Numbered from the stretch's first letter, positions 1 to 13,090 are shown. The stretch: 64,000 nucleotides of DNA from Atopsyche davidsoni (GCA_022113835.1 JAILWY010000014.1:13947501-14011500), one strand, 5' to 3'. The notes: generated by a model from the letters alone, not told the origin. Translations and numbers: made by a program.

Positions 1-1329
1 ATATTGTATACACGGATGTAGTTGTGCCTTCGTAATTTATTAGGAAGTAGGGAGACGTCGTGATCTACAAAATATTCAGCGGAAAATACAAATCCTAACT
101 GATATTCATAATGTCGCTTTCTCCTTAATATCAGCCGATTTCCTAAGGTCCGTCATTCATCTCACACGAGTGTCCATGGCTTGTTACCGATGTAGTTATT
201 GTTGCATTCGAGCGGTAAATTTTAAAATAGATAAATTTGTTTTACATCAATCAAATTCAAGGTATCTACAGTTCATAAGTACGGAATTAAAAACATCACA
301 ATAAACATGAATCAGATTGAGCATTTGAATATTGCGCGTAATCGGGTGCTTCATTTATTCTTAGTAGCACTTGCATATAAAGTATTCAAAACTCACTCTT
401 ATCATGAGTAAATTGAATTTAAATATTTTTTTAAAATAATATTATTTTGGCTCATATTGTTGTTAGGGCATTTGACTCACTTGTATTTGTAGCTTTTTTT
501 AAATTATAATACCACGCGTAGGAGATATTCAAAGCTCAGATAATCCGAACAGTGGAGTTTATTACAATTAATAGAAAGTCAGAAAAAAAGAGGAAGACAC
601 TAAGGCATATGAATACATACTACAAATATAAATAGCAGAATGACTAGGAGGTTACGTTACTTCTTGATTGGGACCGCTTTTTCTTCTCAATAGCTTCCTC
701 AGTTATAATGTTATCTGCTTGTTATTTGGCTATAAATATTCGTCGTTACAAACACTTTATGCATATACGTAAAAAATCTCATTAGTGCTCTGGTATACAG
801 ATCATTTTCAACAGACTGAGTGTGAGGCTCTTGTGACATTTTTTACACCCAGAGCGAAGATGCACTCCAAGTGTAACTCCACACGGAGTGCACAGGTGAG
901 AGGATCTGTAGAGGTTCTCGGAAAGCTGGTAATGTTTGCTCACGAGGGCGTCCGGAGTTGAGAGGTTCCGACGAACGCGTTGTGTGCTCAGCCATCATGT
1001 TAGCCTACCGTATACACCAGATTCTAGGAACGGACACTGATATGAGATACAATTTCTGATGTTGTACAACTTATGAGCTACGTCTTTCCTTCTACGAAAT
1101 CGTGATTATTATTAACTCATATATTTAAATATGTGTTTTGGTGGCCAAACCCACTATCATTTATAGTATTAGGAGCTTTGTAAGGAAAGGATTATATAAT
1201 GATGCTATTGGGCAGCAGCAATACACAGACTTTTCCTTCCAATATAAAACTGTGGTGTAGAAGATCCAGGGGACCCACTAAACTATTTTTTCTAAGAAAA
1301 CCATGAACACTGGCTCAGCATGAGTATAT
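1..1329. other. AT-rich non-coding stretch
   Basis: No open frame of useful length and no recognisable repeat boundary is visible. The only local feature is a short acceptor/donor-bounded segment at 853-895, which is too small to call an exon. Confidence 0.6.
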
Positions 1330-1383
1330 GCTCAGTGAAATGGTCGCCAACCTCCCCTGAGGAGAGGCACTTGATGAAGAAGT
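1330..1383 (+). mobile_element. LINE 3'-end scrap
   Basis: The stretch reading GAAATGGTCGCCAACCTC, then GAGAGGCA and TGAAGAAG, matches the 3' terminus of the non-LTR retrotransposon fragments at 29400-29447 and 49570-49620 in the same order. Only the last 50 or so bases can be recognised, and nothing upstream aligns by eye. A chance match is possible, but several matching blocks in one order make a short 5'-truncated LINE copy more likely. Confidence 0.35.
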
Positions 1384-3270
1384 AGTAAAAATTGTATTTT
1401 ACGTACAATAATGACCTAAATAAAATGTTTTTTTTACATGTAAAAGTATAAAATAAGATGATAAAGCAGCTACGTTGTTATTTTTTTAAGTGAATTTTGT
1501 TTCTAAAATCAATATTCGATATCCATGTTCTTAAAATTATTTTAAATGCAACAAATATATAAGGTATCTGCATATTCAAAATAACATTTACTGTATTAGA
1601 CAGGTGACGCCTTGTTGACACAACATACTTTTTGAAACATGTTTGGAAAAAATCATCGGTAAATATTTTTACCCAAGTACCTTTGCTTGTCTATAAATTT
1701 AAACCTTCAATCATTTTTACTGTTATTTTTGTTATAACGTAGTTAACACTATATTAAATAAAACATACACGCAAAATAAATACAACTAAACATATTAAAA
1801 ATTACATTTGAATTTGTGACATTTTTCATCCCATTGCTTTTAAATTGAACCATCTCCCGTTTAAACCGTTAAATAAGATGAATTATTTTATTACTTTGTG
1901 CTATCTTAAGCAAATAAATTAAAGATAAAAGTACAGAACAAAATCATCATCTTTGTAAAAAAACAAAACCTTTGGTTAATAATGTTTAAAAGGTATATGT
2001 GATGTTAATTTTTAGTTTTATAAATATGTATATAAATTTCATATATATATACTGTAAACGTGGTTTATTCAACCCATTATACGTATTTGACAGCTTATTT
2101 ACTATAATTTGAGAAAGCAAGCTCATAGACTATTTATAACGTGATATTTTCTTAAAGAGGTTTCGTCATTAAACTATTTCAATGAAGTTACACGTGTCTG
2201 TATTCTATTGTATAAGCTATTGAAATAGTTCACCAATAAACCATTGGTATTTTAATAGTGAATTTAATAATGAACAAATGGTGTTTTTATTATAATTTAA
2301 ACCTTTCATCCTTGCTATCCATTAGACAAGCCATTATGCAGCTTTGTGACCAACATTCTTGTTTTATGATCATAGGGTTAGATTGAAATTCTTAAAAGAA
2401 AAATACAAGCTTCATATTGTAGATATTTTTGTGATTCTTTCCATACATGCCGGAGACGTTACACACTAGACACTTTTGTAGAATACTATGTTTATAGTCT
2501 TTCAGTTGTTTTAGCATGTATTTTTTTGCTACCTCAGAAAAAAATCATACTCATTCACGGACAGAGAGAGCTTTAAGTAAACAGCCAATCTAAATTGATT
2601 TTTTTTATCTCTGGGTGCAAACTTTTACGAATTCATTTCGAAAGCTCTCATATTATCTATTTTTAGATGTCTGCCGCTCGTAAAAGAAGGTTGAATAAAA
2701 ATATCCTCCCATTGTATGCAAAGTGTTAGGCGAGTCTTTACCTAAAACCCAACAATATGTTACATGACAAATGCGCTTCAGATGACGCCTTTTAAGGTAC
2801 CGTTCTCATTTTGTTTTTTACAACTTTTAAAAGGTAACTTGAGGGGCAGAGATTTTACCACTCGAGATGTTGGCATGCTTCGTCAACCTTCGGACCGCGT
2901 CCAGAGGGCAGAGATCCTCGAATTGTGTCAGTCAAACCAAATCAAAAATTTAATGTAAAACGAAGAATTTTATATTGTACCATCTTAATGTACAAAAAAA
3001 TACAGCTTTCGGTAATTTAAGTTTGTTTTTCATAGTTGTTAGGCCGACTTTCATTTTTAATAAATACTCTATTATTTAAGCACCGGTGCTGAAACGATAT
3101 CAACTATCAAAAATTTACGAGTTCTGTTTTATTATCCGTACACGCCGTGGCTATTTTTATGGTAACATAAGATTTGTTATAAAATGTAGGTATACAATAA
3201 GGTGTACCTTCTATTTGAACTGGTAATTCATCGAAGTTCGATTATATTATTTGAAGGCTGTTTATTTGTG
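1384..3270. other. AT-rich non-coding stretch
   Basis: Dense A/T runs and stop codons occur in all frames. I see no gene or bounded repeat here. Confidence 0.6.
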
Positions 3271-3540
3271 GAATACCCCTGTAAGCGGGCCCTTCTACCT
3301 GTCCTTGGCGCCCCGCGGTGCTCCGCCCTTCCGGGAACTATTTTTTGTGCCCCCTCGGGCTCCCCATGGGCCCCCTACCTTAGCGTGTTTGCGCCTCTAA
3401 TTTTAGATCCGATGGCACGACGTATTCCCACCCGATTGTCGTGAAGTGTCGATCACCTCCTGGTCTAATGGAGCTCGTAAAGATGCAATGTGCACCGCCC
3501 AACAACTGCGTATTCTTTCCTCTATGAGTGTTGCACAAAT
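3271..3540. other. GC-richer island, unidentified
   Basis: This is a block of about 270 bases, clearly richer in G and C than its surroundings, with several C-runs. A short open frame crosses its left part but shows no recognisable domain. It could be a decayed repeat or a regulatory island. No terminal repeats or target-site duplications were found. Confidence 0.3.
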
Positions 3541-3589
3541 AGGTGGTTTTCTGTTTTCACAATAAAATTAAAAAAAATATATATATATA

Positions 3590-3967
3590 CAGTACTACCC
3601 CGCTTTACGCGAGGGATACGTTCCGGAAAAAATCGCGTTAAGTGAAATTTGCGTATATCGGGGATTACGATTTAACATACATACATAGTCAAAACTTAAT
3701 ACAAAAAAATACGAATCATTTGAATCAATCACTTTAATTCTAAGAACACTTTATGCAGTATTACTTACATGTTATTTTTACTGAAAAATACATATATTGT
3801 CTTTTGGGTAGCGTTACTTTTACGTTCTTGTAAAATAAACGCTGTTTTTAATTGTTAAGACAAGTCAATGACTGCATTACATGTTCATACACATTTAACG
3901 CGAAATTTGAAATTCGCGTTATAGTGAAACCGCGCATAACGGGGTCGCGTAATGCGGGGTATTTCTG
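3590..3967 (+). mobile_element. Tigger/pogo-like MITE, intact ends, TA target site
   Basis: A 378-bp element is flanked by TA on both sides (3588-3589 and 3968-3969). Its left end CAGTACTACCCCGC continues TTTACGCGA, and its right end reverse-complements to CAGAAATACCCCGC then ATTACGCGA, giving 20 of 23 matching positions. CAG-type ends, a TACCCCGCTTTACGCGA-like body and a TA target site fit the Tc1/mariner superfamily, Tigger/pogo branch. There is no coding capacity, so it is a non-autonomous derivative. Subterminal blocks repeat the TACGCG/CGCGTT theme on both sides. A second, inverted copy lies at 36127-36503. Confidence 0.8.
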
Positions 3968-6900
3968 TATATATATAATACGATAACGTCAAAAGTTGAA
4001 ACCTGTCACATTTCAGCCAACTTTATTGAAGTTATTACTTGTAGTAATGTATACATGCATTGAGTTTAAAGGTGTTGAAACATATTTTTAAACTGCTATC
4101 TTATATATTTATTGGATAAAGTATTGAATATAGTAAAAGCTATTTTGCACACACGGGCTCTTTGAATGAGTCGAGAAACTTCAAAGAAAAGTCAAACTCT
4201 CACAATATATAAATAATTTTCGAAAGTGACAGTAAACTACTGCAGATGATTTGAGTTTGATTCTCCGTGTATTTATTCTTTCTATAAAATAAGACCAATT
4301 TGTGTAGTATAAATATGAAAAATACCCGATATTGTTACATTGCATTTGACAATACGAGATAGTCGACGTAATGTTGAATTATGTGTGGTCGAATGCGCGT
4401 ACCTCGGGACATCACTGAGAACCTGTCCAAACACAACTAAAAGTGAAAAAAAAAACACTTTCAGTCCGGCGTAGGAGTCGTGCCTGGACAATACCGAGGC
4501 TAGCTTTCGATTTTCTATTTTTTGTCCGTAAAAGTTATGACCTCTTTTTAATTTCAGGTCGCTCTGAAGGCGCTAGGAGCGGACCTGCCGCAGGAGGTCC
4601 TGGGTGTAAAAAAAAACATCAGTTAAGTGGCTTTTATTACTATGTTTTTATGTGTAATCAGTGGTAGAGAACATGTATTGACTTGTCTGTATAAATAATT
4701 TATTACAACAAAAATTTTGACCCACATGATGACCTACAAGCTTATAGATTGCATTATGTTTATGGCTTAATCTCGAAATTATTGTTTTAACACAGCTTTG
4801 TGAATATCGCCCGTAGCCTTAAATTATCTACACAGAATGGCCTCCTAATGCAACTAAGTAAAAAAAAAAATTGTTTAAAGTACGAGTAGTATGAATATAA
4901 AAATATATTAGTATATATACTATATATGTATACAATTTAATAGGTTCATAATTGATTTTAAATGTATGGTTTCCCACAGCTGATATGGGCGATATATTTT
5001 ATTCTATTGGCTATGGTATAAATGGAACATAGACACTTTAATCAGAAAAGCTCTGGGGGGTGGATTTGTAAATGTTTCCCATGCATTAAAGTGGACAGAT
5101 GAAAGGGTTGATAATATCGATTGCCCATAGAGCGTCAAGCGTCCGTATAAATGTTATTTAAGTCGATTTTCAAGGTAATTGACGCAATATTGACTGTCTA
5201 TTTTGTACTAATGAACGACCTTAAAAGTTAAATTTAAACTTAATAAATAATTCACTCGTGGTAATTATGTCCTTTGAAAACAAGATGGACAGCAATAAAT
5301 TATATAACTGTAAACTGTTTTTGATATTTTTTGTTTTGCCTTGTTTAAGTATGTTTAATATTTACAAACCAATAGTATTATTTAAACGTACTATGTTAAT
5401 AATTCCAGGTTAAAATATATTTTCTCCCCCTTTCATAAGTCTGATATTCAAATTACTCACCATTATTTAATTTTACAATAATAATTAAATAGTATTTTAT
5501 TTGAATAAAATTTAATGAAAAATCAACTTTGGTAACCTTATTACTCTGAATGAAACGATTGCGTCTTTATATTTGTTGTTCACATTTAAGAATAAACAAT
5601 ACAGTTTTTTTATTTAATTTTAAACGCTAATATGTCTTTGAAGAATCTTCAGACAGGACCACACATAAGAGATTATCCGGACCGATGTAATTTATTACAT
5701 TCATTTTTAAAAGGATAACAGGGAGACACTTGTAACCAGCCATTGTGTCCATAAAAACAAAAAAGCCTCTTACGTAAAATAACGATAAAGGGAGAATCGA
5801 GTAAACGGAAAGGATAATAAAACTTATATTTATGAGACTTGAATGTCATTTTATGATTTAAAGTTTTTTAGTTATCTATTAAGTGTATGTAAACGCTTGA
5901 ATTTTAGTAATACTTTTTAGATTTAAATTATTTATTTTATATTATCGTATATTTGTTAGGACAGCTCGTCGATAAACTGTTTACTAATGACAAGAAATGG
6001 GAATATATTTAAAAAAATATTACGATAATTTATATGTTAGATATCTCTTAGGAATTTGACTTATAACATTGCTTGATAAATTGTTTGTAAATTATACCAC
6101 TCGGCTGTGGATTTTTTAAAGCCCGTCTAGTTGATGTTATTTAATCATATGTAACTAAAAATAGTATTGTTGTACTTAAAAATAGTTGTAGCATGCAATC
6201 AAAATATACAGGAAATGTGCAGTTTTTGGGGCTGCAGTTACACCCCTCTAGTTAAATACCACATATAATTGTAAACCTACCCTAACCATTTAACCCACGA
6301 GCGACCAACAATAGTGCACAAATTAATGTGGGGTGCCTGGCACACGCCACTTCTCATTCAGTGGCAGTGTTTTGGTGCTGAAGGGTTGACCGTGAAATCC
6401 AACGTGACAAGATAATGCCTTGTTGCGATATTTAAACAGAGGAGGAAGGTTCGGGTTGTGAAGCATTTTATTGAAAAATTCCATACGTTATAGACAACAT
6501 TCAATTCTAATAATTCACAAGTAGTACAAAAAAAACCAATCCACGTCTGACTGGTGTTAATTGTAATTCTCCACTTTAAAAAAAATTATGAATAGGGGAA
6601 TATGATAATTTTTCTTTGTCGGCGCTTAAAGATTATGCCTTCGCTTTTAAAGGCAGTTTTTTATGATTTTATGTATGAGAAAAAGTTTTTCATCTAATAC
6701 AGCTGCAATGGCTTGATTCATGCCTCTTCATTTTGCATTTTTCAAATATATCAAGTGTTAGTTTTACTTGGGTACATTTCGCTTATGGAATAAAGATAAA
6801 TATATTTAAAAAAATAATTAAAGTTCCTTGATCAGTGATTCTCTGAGTCTCCAAGGGAGATTTTGAATTACTTGCTGGAAAGTAATTCAGTAGACGTAAG

Positions 6901-9900
6901 AATCGTTTTTGGTCATAGTTTTTTTATTGAAAGAATATAAAACCTATAGTCCCACGCAAAATGCCCCATACAAGTCACCCCTCCCCACGGGGATATGATT
7001 TTAGAATGGCCTAGTATCTTCTCTCACAGTTTATGCGATATTTGTGATAATTTTATTACATCAATGTAAACACAACCCCTAAGTGTAATCTCAACTATGA
7101 TTTATTCTACCAGACATAATAGTTAAGGGTAGAAAATAGACAACCCTTATTTTCCTATGAATTAAAAGCTTCAATTACTGCTGACCCATCTGATTTTTTT
7201 ATTGCGTTAGAATTATTTTTGTTTTGAATTTTAACTAGTAATATATTAGATCATGGCGTTTTATTCAAATATAAGTATAAAAAACGATCCCCTTAACAAA
7301 AGGAAATGTATATAATTTTTTTAAATTTACATAAATAAAATCAGCAAGGAAGAGCAAGAGTATGTGTTCAAAAAATGTAAATATTTAATTTATACAACTA
7401 TATATTAATATAATATACCGCAAGTAAAGATAAAATAAAGATAGTATATCTTTTAAATTTCTTGTGGTAAATTTTGATACATAACGGAAAAGCGGCATTT
7501 TTAAAATTATCTTTGTAGTTAATATTAGAGATAATAAAATAATATGGCAGTGCTTTTTGGAAGGTTTTAGGGGAAATCTGTAAACAAATATTATTCGTTT
7601 AAAAGATTAATTGCGAATTTAATTTTTAAATAATTTATTTTATAAATGTTGTTTAAATAAATTGATGTTTTGTAAAAATATTAACAGTTGTAACAACTTA
7701 TTATAATATTTATTCAGTGTTTAATTTGGTTGAGTTTTAATAGAAAATAATTATTTCTCAGAATTTATATAAAGGTTATGTTTTTATTATTATAATTTAT
7801 TTACCAATCGTGTTTCTATTTTTAATTAGCTACATTAAAAATTTTCTTAAAAAAATACTCTTTAATTAAATTCAAGCTGCAAGTCGAAGCTAACCAAATC
7901 TTTGGGCAAAATTAGTGTTTTCATCAAAGAAATATGCAAGTTTAACTAAACGTCTTTTTAAAAGATATGCATAAGATAGAATCGACTTTTGCAAGTATTT
8001 GATTATTTATTCGAACTGAAGACAAATGCCATAAATGTGTGATGTTACTTTTACTCTCTGGATTACCAGAAAAAAAATTAAAAATTATTTTATGTTTTCA
8101 TCCAGCTTTTCATCAATTATAAATAACTACAACTTTTCATGTATACACAATAGAAAATATAACGTCGCTTATTTTAGGCATAGTTTTGCATGCCTTATAA
8201 ACAAAATATCGAATATTTAACGGGTCATTCAAAATATCTACTAAATTAAGTGTACAATAGAGACTAAATATGCCTGCAATATAGAAGGGGTGCTATAAAT
8301 TAACAATTTATTTCATCCCTTTATATGTATAACAATGGTTGGGATGCTCACCCAATTGTAGAAGGCCCAAAGGAACAAAAAAATATTATTTAAAAAAATA
8401 AAAACATGGCGTCAGTGTTTAGCTAGATATGTCTCAAAAAATAATATAAAATCTGCATTTAAGGCAGTTTTTATTGAAGGAATTTCCTTTCGTTTTAATT
8501 TGAAGTAAATTGAGAAAAACTGCGTACATTTTTGAATCCACGAGGCTGTTAATGCACGAGTTTTTGCATATTATATAAGGGAGTAGTTTTGTTGGACATA
8601 AGGGATGTAAAAATAAAAGATGTAGTTTTTTTCAACAGATTTTATTCAATCAAAACAATCTATGTTCTACGTACACTTTTCAACCAGTCCGTTTGAATCC
8701 AACCAATGCAGAACTTGTGAACATCGGTTCCTTATGAATTTTTTCATTTTCCTACCACTGATTATTTATATAAAACGTAAAGTACAGAGATACATACAGT
8801 GAGTAATGTTGCAACAACAATACGATTGAAGTGAAACATATTAGAACAAAGTATTTTTTTGGTATAAGTTAAAAATAAATATTACTCGATGTCAATGAAA
8901 AGAGTCATTTTTTTAGTACACCTTTGAATTTTGTTTAATGTTTTTATGAAGTACTATATGCTGATTTATCTTTGCGAGTGTGGCGCTTACTTTTATGGCC
9001 TTATTCGCGAGGATGAAGCATTTTATTTTCTGGTCACTAAGTATCATTTTCTTCGTATTTAAAGAATATCATATGTGGTCAGTAATTTGAAGTATAGGTG
9101 TTGTCGATAAAGGTATATTCATTGGAAATTTTAAATTAATTTTTAGCTTATACCAAAAAATCTTTGGTGATTTTTGATGTGATGATAAATTATATGATCT
9201 TACAAGAGAGACAACAAAATTTCATACTGACATATATTGTTACAATTTTTTTAGCTTTTATCCATAGGTTTAAGTATATCTCGTTTTTTTTTTTCATAAT
9301 GTGCAGGCCTATTCTTTTTATTACATTGTTAAATGAACGTCTTAGATAGGTGTATTATTGATTATTTAGTAAATTAAACACAAATATTTATATTAACTTG
9401 TATATACATTACAGTTTTTTATAATAAAAATAAATATTGAATTTATAAAGTCAAACTGAACAAAAAACGGTTAAAAGCTAAATTATCAAAATTACCAAGG
9501 ATTCTAACAGATTCACGATCAAGAAAGTAAAAACTATTTGATAGTTTTTAAATGAGGCTTTTAAAGGAATGTCGTTATAATATTTTTTAAACAGTTAAAT
9601 ATAAATAAGGGATTAAATATTACGCAAAATTTAAAACAAAGAGATTAATAATTTTTTTTATCAAAATAAACATGTGTTAATGAGAAGGGTAACGTTGGAT
9701 TATTCAAACTAATATTTACAGAAAAAGGCATTTCGTATAATCCAATTGAAAACAACGAATTGAAACAACACATATTATACTTATACAATACATTTAATGT
9801 TATTAAATCTTAATTAACATTACTCTTAAATCAAAGTCTTTAATTAACCATTAAGTGTTTTTAATTATCAAAAAACAAACTCTATATTTAAAAAATAATA

Positions 9901-11854
9901 AATATGTCTTTACATATATTTCTTTCAATTTTTATTCTTACAACCCCTAACATCATACTTGTCGAATACCGAGCCTTTCTTTAGATTCAAAAATATTTTA
10001 GTACAATTATATACTTACAGATGGAAAATAGATTTCAATTAAAATTAATAAATTATTGACTTAGATGGCAGTGCATACATATTTGTTTTAAAAAATATAA
10101 AAATAATTCCGAATGACTGGCCAAATATGATAATTATTATTTATTTTAAATGTTTTTAAAACGACTGTGGGTTCAATATTTCATTAAATATATATTTATA
10201 CAATTTGACATTTTTACATAATTTCTACTCAAGCCCAAAATATATATTTGAAAAGTGAAAATAAATATATTTGCGTTTCTATTTTATTAAAACTCATTAT
10301 AATTTTAAATAACCTCTTGATATTGTGAATATATTTTAAAGAGGCTTGTATACACATTTTCCTCCATAATACCGTGGTATACAGTTCCTCGTGTTCTTAT
10401 TTATTATCAGAAGTTAAGATATTGTTTATATATATAAATATATATATAAACAATATCTTTGTATGTGTATATATATGGTGTACAATACGTTATGTTTTCT
10501 AAATGACTTTCTTAAGACTTTATCAAATGTGTAGATTTCATAAAATACTTATTTATAAGATCCGGCAAAAAAAACATATAAAAAAAAATACAAATTATAT
10601 TATGAAAATTATTCATATCTCCTTAGGAAACGTAACATTTCGATGAAATTTAATTGAATAAAGTCTTGGAAATGTCTTTATTCTTTAAGCTATTGAATTT
10701 TTGATTTTATACATATTCAAACAGACTTATAACAGGAAACTGCTTTGAAAACCGTATACTTAATAATGTACATAGCTAACGCAAAAAATCATTTAAATAT
10801 TAGTATAAATTTGTTATATTATAATATATATGTATATATATAAATATTAGAAAAAGTACAAATAATTATGATACAATAACAATGTATTCATTGAAACACA
10901 TAGATTTTTTTATAGTATTATAAAAAAGTGAATTTATAACTTTTTAATTAAAACGGCTAACATGTATATGAGGGTAAAAAACATTTTACTAAAAAAAAAA
11001 ATTTGCTCAAAATTATGAAGAAAACAGCTAGAGTGGAAATTTATCGTACACTTAGCAAATTCTAATTAATGTTTATCACACAGTTTATCTTGCAGGGTTG
11101 CCAACTTATTTACACTTCCGGCAGCACTCCATTCATGTTTCAAAGAAAACATCAACATTCGACGTTATAGCAACACTGACACACTGTCACATATTTTTCA
11201 AGAGAAGAGACACTCTTGCATGATCAAAACCGTTCGTGTTATTTTAAATCTGGTGTAATTAGATATTTTTATATATATATATATAGATATTTCAAACAGC
11301 TCGAATTTTCTTAATTGTATTGATTTGAAAAATTAGGCGACCAAAAAGACTTGTGTAATTAAAATTAGAAACTGCATTAAATTATTTTTTTTGTGCATAC
11401 GGATGTAACATAAATTATCAAATGGCTAAGAGACTACAAATGGCTAAAACAAAAATGTTTGTTTAATGCCCTTGATTATGTTAGTTATGTAATAATATAT
11501 TGTCATATAAATTAATGAGTCACTGAAGATATTTTTTATACCTTTTATATTTTTATTTGCTTTTCAAATGCTAGTTTTTTTCGTACAGTCATGTTGATTG
11601 TATCGAAAGAGCAAATATTTTAATATTTTATTATTAGTGATGTTTACACTTTTTATTAAGTGATGCGACTAGTTTCCTTAAAAGCTAAGATGACAGCATA
11701 AATCAGAGTCAACCTAGCATTTTCGCGAGATTAATCACGTCAATAAATAAAAAGTGTATTTTAAATAAAAGTGCTTTCTGTCAAGAATATTATATACTCA
11801 ATTATTTTTAAGCAATTAGTATTGTTCTAATGTTAATTCTGTTAATTATTTTAG
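3968..11854. other. Long AT-rich non-coding region
   Basis: Almost 8 kb with no credible exon and no bounded transposon, apart from the AT palindrome near 10.4 kb. Two small C/G-richer patches (about 4560-4600 and 6230-6420) have no recognisable content. The composition fits intergenic or long intronic DNA. Confidence 0.55.
10416..10459. repeat. Perfect 20-bp palindrome
   Basis: Arms 10416-10435 and 10440-10459 are exact reverse complements around a 4-base centre (AAAT). Each arm combines an ordinary-complexity block (AAGATATTGTTTA) with alternating TA. That makes it more than a drifting TA microsatellite and suggests a cruciform-prone site or an expanded palindrome. Confidence 0.9.
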
Positions 11855-11950
11855 AGATAATATGTGACATGGGCGATAATGGTGCTATCCAACGACTTCT
11901 GAAGAGTTTTTCCATTAAACCCAAGGACACGAAGAGTAACTTCTGCTCAA
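11855..11950 (+). CDS. Candidate exon of an unidentified host gene (exon A)
   Basis: The segment is preceded by a pyrimidine/AT-rich acceptor ending TTATTTTAG and followed by the near-consensus donor CAA|GTGAGT at 11951. One frame is open throughout. An in-frame ATG at 11869 begins a peptide starting MGDNGAIQRLLKSF and continuing SIKPKDTKS, a basic, serine-containing stretch unlike random AT-rich translation. The exon ends one base into a codon. The ATG may be the start codon or just an internal methionine, because four codons upstream are also open. Joining to the acceptor at 12112 preserves the frame into exon B. I do not recognise the protein family. The reverse strand here has an open frame but no comparable splice signals. 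Confidence 0.5.
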
Positions 11951-12112
11951 GTGAGTGATGATCACGTGTCTCATGGTGTTGTTTCAAGAACATCTAAACA
12001 GCTGGAGAGGGTTAGAATAACTCAATAACCCATAGTCACCAAATATTGCACAATGGATCTTCAAGTATTTTCTTTAGAAGTTAACGGGTTGCTGCTTATT
12101 TTAGGTAGACAG

Positions 12113-12384
12113 AGGTGACGGGATCGCTCGTGGTGCTGGACTCGGTGGTGCCGAGGCCGTCCGAGGAGCTGGAGAGGGTGAGCGCCACGGAGGCCGAGCT
12201 GGAGGCGCTCCGGGGCTGCAGCACCAGCGGCTCCGGCGGGGGAGGCTCCTGCGGGGGTGACTCCGGGGCGGCCTGCTCCGGGCGGGCCGCCTCCGCCCTG
12301 GGCTATGGCATCCAACGCCACCACCAGTTCTCCGTGGGGGTCACTGAAAATACCGGAAAAATATATAAAGATCAGTATCAATAA
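12113..12384 (+). CDS. Candidate GC-rich exon of the same gene (exon B)
   Basis: A GC-rich island in AT-rich DNA is preceded by TTATTTTAGGTAGACAG. Using the AG at 12111-12112 matches the phase left by exon A. The frame starting VTGSLVVLDSVVPRPSEELE then runs through an acidic, probably helical segment (SATEAELEAL), a Ser/Gly-rich linker with cysteines, and a tail containing RHHQFSVGV. Third codon positions are overwhelmingly G or C, as expected of a GC-biased coding exon on this strand. The 3' limit is unclear: candidate donors around 12330-12345 are weak. If read through, the frame ends at TAA 12382-12384 after an AT-rich tail. A piggyBac-like repeat begins within about 15 bases of that stop. 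The opposite strand is also open but gives a Pro/Ala/Gly-rich antisense-type product. No function is assigned. Confidence 0.5.
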
Positions 12385-12397
12385 CACACTAAAGGCG

Positions 12398-12735
12398 GGG
12401 CGGGTACTAGTACCCGTTTCGCGGACTGCTGTCTGAACGCGGGGCGCGTATTAATACCTTTTTGAATGTGTTTACACTTCATACTTTAGCGGATTACTTG
12501 GCATCACAACAACACCACTTTGTCCTAAAAATTGTTCGATAATTGGAAAATTATCATTCTCTGACCACTCCATTTCTTCATTGTCACTTTGTTCAGAATC
12601 ACTGGACAGTATTGGTAGAAGTAACGTTGACGAGTCTAAACAAACATTACGAGCTGTAAACCTAAAGAGCAAAATGACCTTCTGCCGCTTTTAGAGTAAA
12701 CACATTCAAAAAGGTAAGAATACCTGCCCCGCTGA
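12398..12735 (-). mobile_element. piggyBac-like element fragment, inverted copy
   Basis: Read on the minus strand this holds an open frame (12672 down to 12472) starting MLFRFTARNVCLDSS. It continues through an acidic SSDSEQSDNEE-type segment and ends in VVVMPSNP. Acidic N-termini of this kind are typical of piggyBac (DDE_Tnp_1_7) transposases, and the matching forward copy continues into a VYEVVQLF-type segment. Both ends carry a TACTAGTACCC block and a CCTTTTTGAATGTGTTTAC block in inverted orientation. The catalytic domain is absent, so this is a dead or non-autonomous fragment. Confidence 0.45.
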
Positions 12736-13090
12736 TACGGCTACTAGTACCCGTTTCGCGGACTGGTGTCTAAAAGCGGGGCGCGTATTAATACCTTTTT
12801 GAATCTGTTTACTCTAAAAGCGGCAGAAGGTCATTTTACTCTTTAGGTTTACAGCTCGTAATGTTTGTTTAGGACTCGTCAACGTTACTTCTAACAATAC
12901 TGTCCAGTGATTCTGAACCAAGTGACAATGAAGAAGTGGAGCGGTCAGAGAATGATAATCCTCCAATTATTGAACAATTTTTAGGACAAAGTGGTGCTGT
13001 TGTGATGCCAAGTAATCCGCAAAGTGTGTATGAAGTGGTTCAACTTTTTATAGGAAACGATTTATTTGACTACATGCAAATCAAAGAGTG
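12736..13090 (+). mobile_element. piggyBac-like element fragment, direct copy
   Basis: This is the same family as the neighbouring minus-strand copy, now on the plus strand, so the two form a large imperfect palindrome around 12735. After the shared leader (ACCCGTTTCGCGGACTGGTG), the coding remnant reads TILSSDSEPSDNEE, then QFLGQSGAVVMPSNPQSVYE, then VVQLFIGNDLFDYM before a stop near 13100. The VYEVVQLFIGNDLFDY stretch resembles the segment just before the conserved ETN-RY motif of piggyBac transposases. An inserted base near 12870 puts the upstream part out of frame. Confidence 0.45.

Noticed and set aside
853..895. Short segment between an acceptor (TTTTTTACACCCAG) and a donor (CAG|GTGAGA) with one open frame
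   Set aside because: Only 43 bases, no partner exon, and the interval is partly a GCACTCC/GGAGTGC hairpin; too easily chance.
8640..8780. Minus-strand stretch reading LHWLDSNGLVEKC that suggested a transposase C-terminus
   Set aside because: Surrounded by stops, no catalytic motif, no terminal repeats; could not be tied to a family.
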